Positions 5,536-5,646 of a stretch of DNA of 5,646 nucleotides are shown here, piece after piece (within the stretch, counting starts at the first letter, position 1; each line of letters begins with the position of its first letter). The notes beneath the pieces were generated by a model. It was not told the DNA's origin. It saw only the letters and a list, made by a program, of their open reading frames with translations, and ran no database searches. Origin of the DNA: PUPG01 sp031323845 (GTDB lineage: Bacteria > Bacteroidota > Bacteroidia > Bacteroidales > UBA7960); NCBI GenBank assembly GCA_031323845.1, contig JAVIYP010000098.1:1-5646 (forward strand), given 5' to 3'. The translations under genes were made by a program, and so were the position numbers.

Positions 5536-5646
5536 GTCACCAGATGGGCGCAGGCCCATAATATATATTAAGCTAACTGTTAAACGTAGTCTGTTTATAA
5601 TAAATATATTAAGGCAGTAATTAATGTGGTCTCTGTGAGCCTCCCC
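5536..5646. other. AT-rich right end, no gene seen
   Basis: It holds a perfect 6-bp hairpin, ATGGGC (5544-5549) with GCCCAT (5554-5559) around a GCAG loop. AT-rich DNA follows, with AATATATATTAAG and a near-copy AAATATATTAAGG about 30 bp later. The hairpin has no T-run on either side, so it is not a standard intrinsic terminator. No coding frame is supported, and the GC-richer last bases could belong to something beyond the edge. Confidence 0.5.

Overview
The window looks like a short piece of a Bacteroidota (probably Bacteroidales-like or related environmental) genome, possibly a whole metagenomic contig. The grounds are inference from content: a giant multi-domain secreted protein of the type exported by the type IX system, no Shine-Dalgarno sequence before it, AT-rich intergenic DNA, and a low-complexity intergenic repeat of a style common in that phylum. 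No marker gene is present to fix the taxonomy.

Layout. Positions 1-4233 are one uninterrupted minus-strand reading frame of 1411 codons. It starts at 4233 and runs off the left edge without a stop. It encodes a signal peptide, a beta-propeller-like region with five Asp-box motifs, and two successive composite repeat units. Each unit has an unrecognised TTITWND module, a carboxypeptidase-regulatory-like beta-sandwich and a cleaved-adhesin/choice-of-anchor-J-like jelly roll. Two divergent InlB-type B-repeats lie between the units, and an SbsA-type Ig-like domain is inserted in unit 2. Positions 4234-4688 are a divergent AT-rich intergenic region with a few candidate regulatory elements. Positions 4737-5306 on the plus strand (or from a GTG at 4689) encode a small multi-pass membrane protein resembling the VTT/DedA (SNARE-associated) superfamily. 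Positions 5307-5646 carry no convincing gene, but hold a degenerate 7-bp-period repeat interrupted by a motif typical of dispersed intergenic repeats.

The most striking signal is at the left edge. Positions 1-52 are an exact reverse complement of 1799-1850, which lies inside the first B-repeat of the same gene. The protein is colinear between its two units until the second jelly roll ends. Then, exactly where a third B-repeat should begin, the sequence flips into the opposite strand and the reading becomes non-homologous. An assembly or amplification foldback chimera is the simplest explanation; a real invertible segment is the interesting alternative.

The two genes are divergently transcribed and show no functional link. 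The large protein is inferred to be a surface-exposed or secreted adhesin-like protein; the small one an inner-membrane protein.
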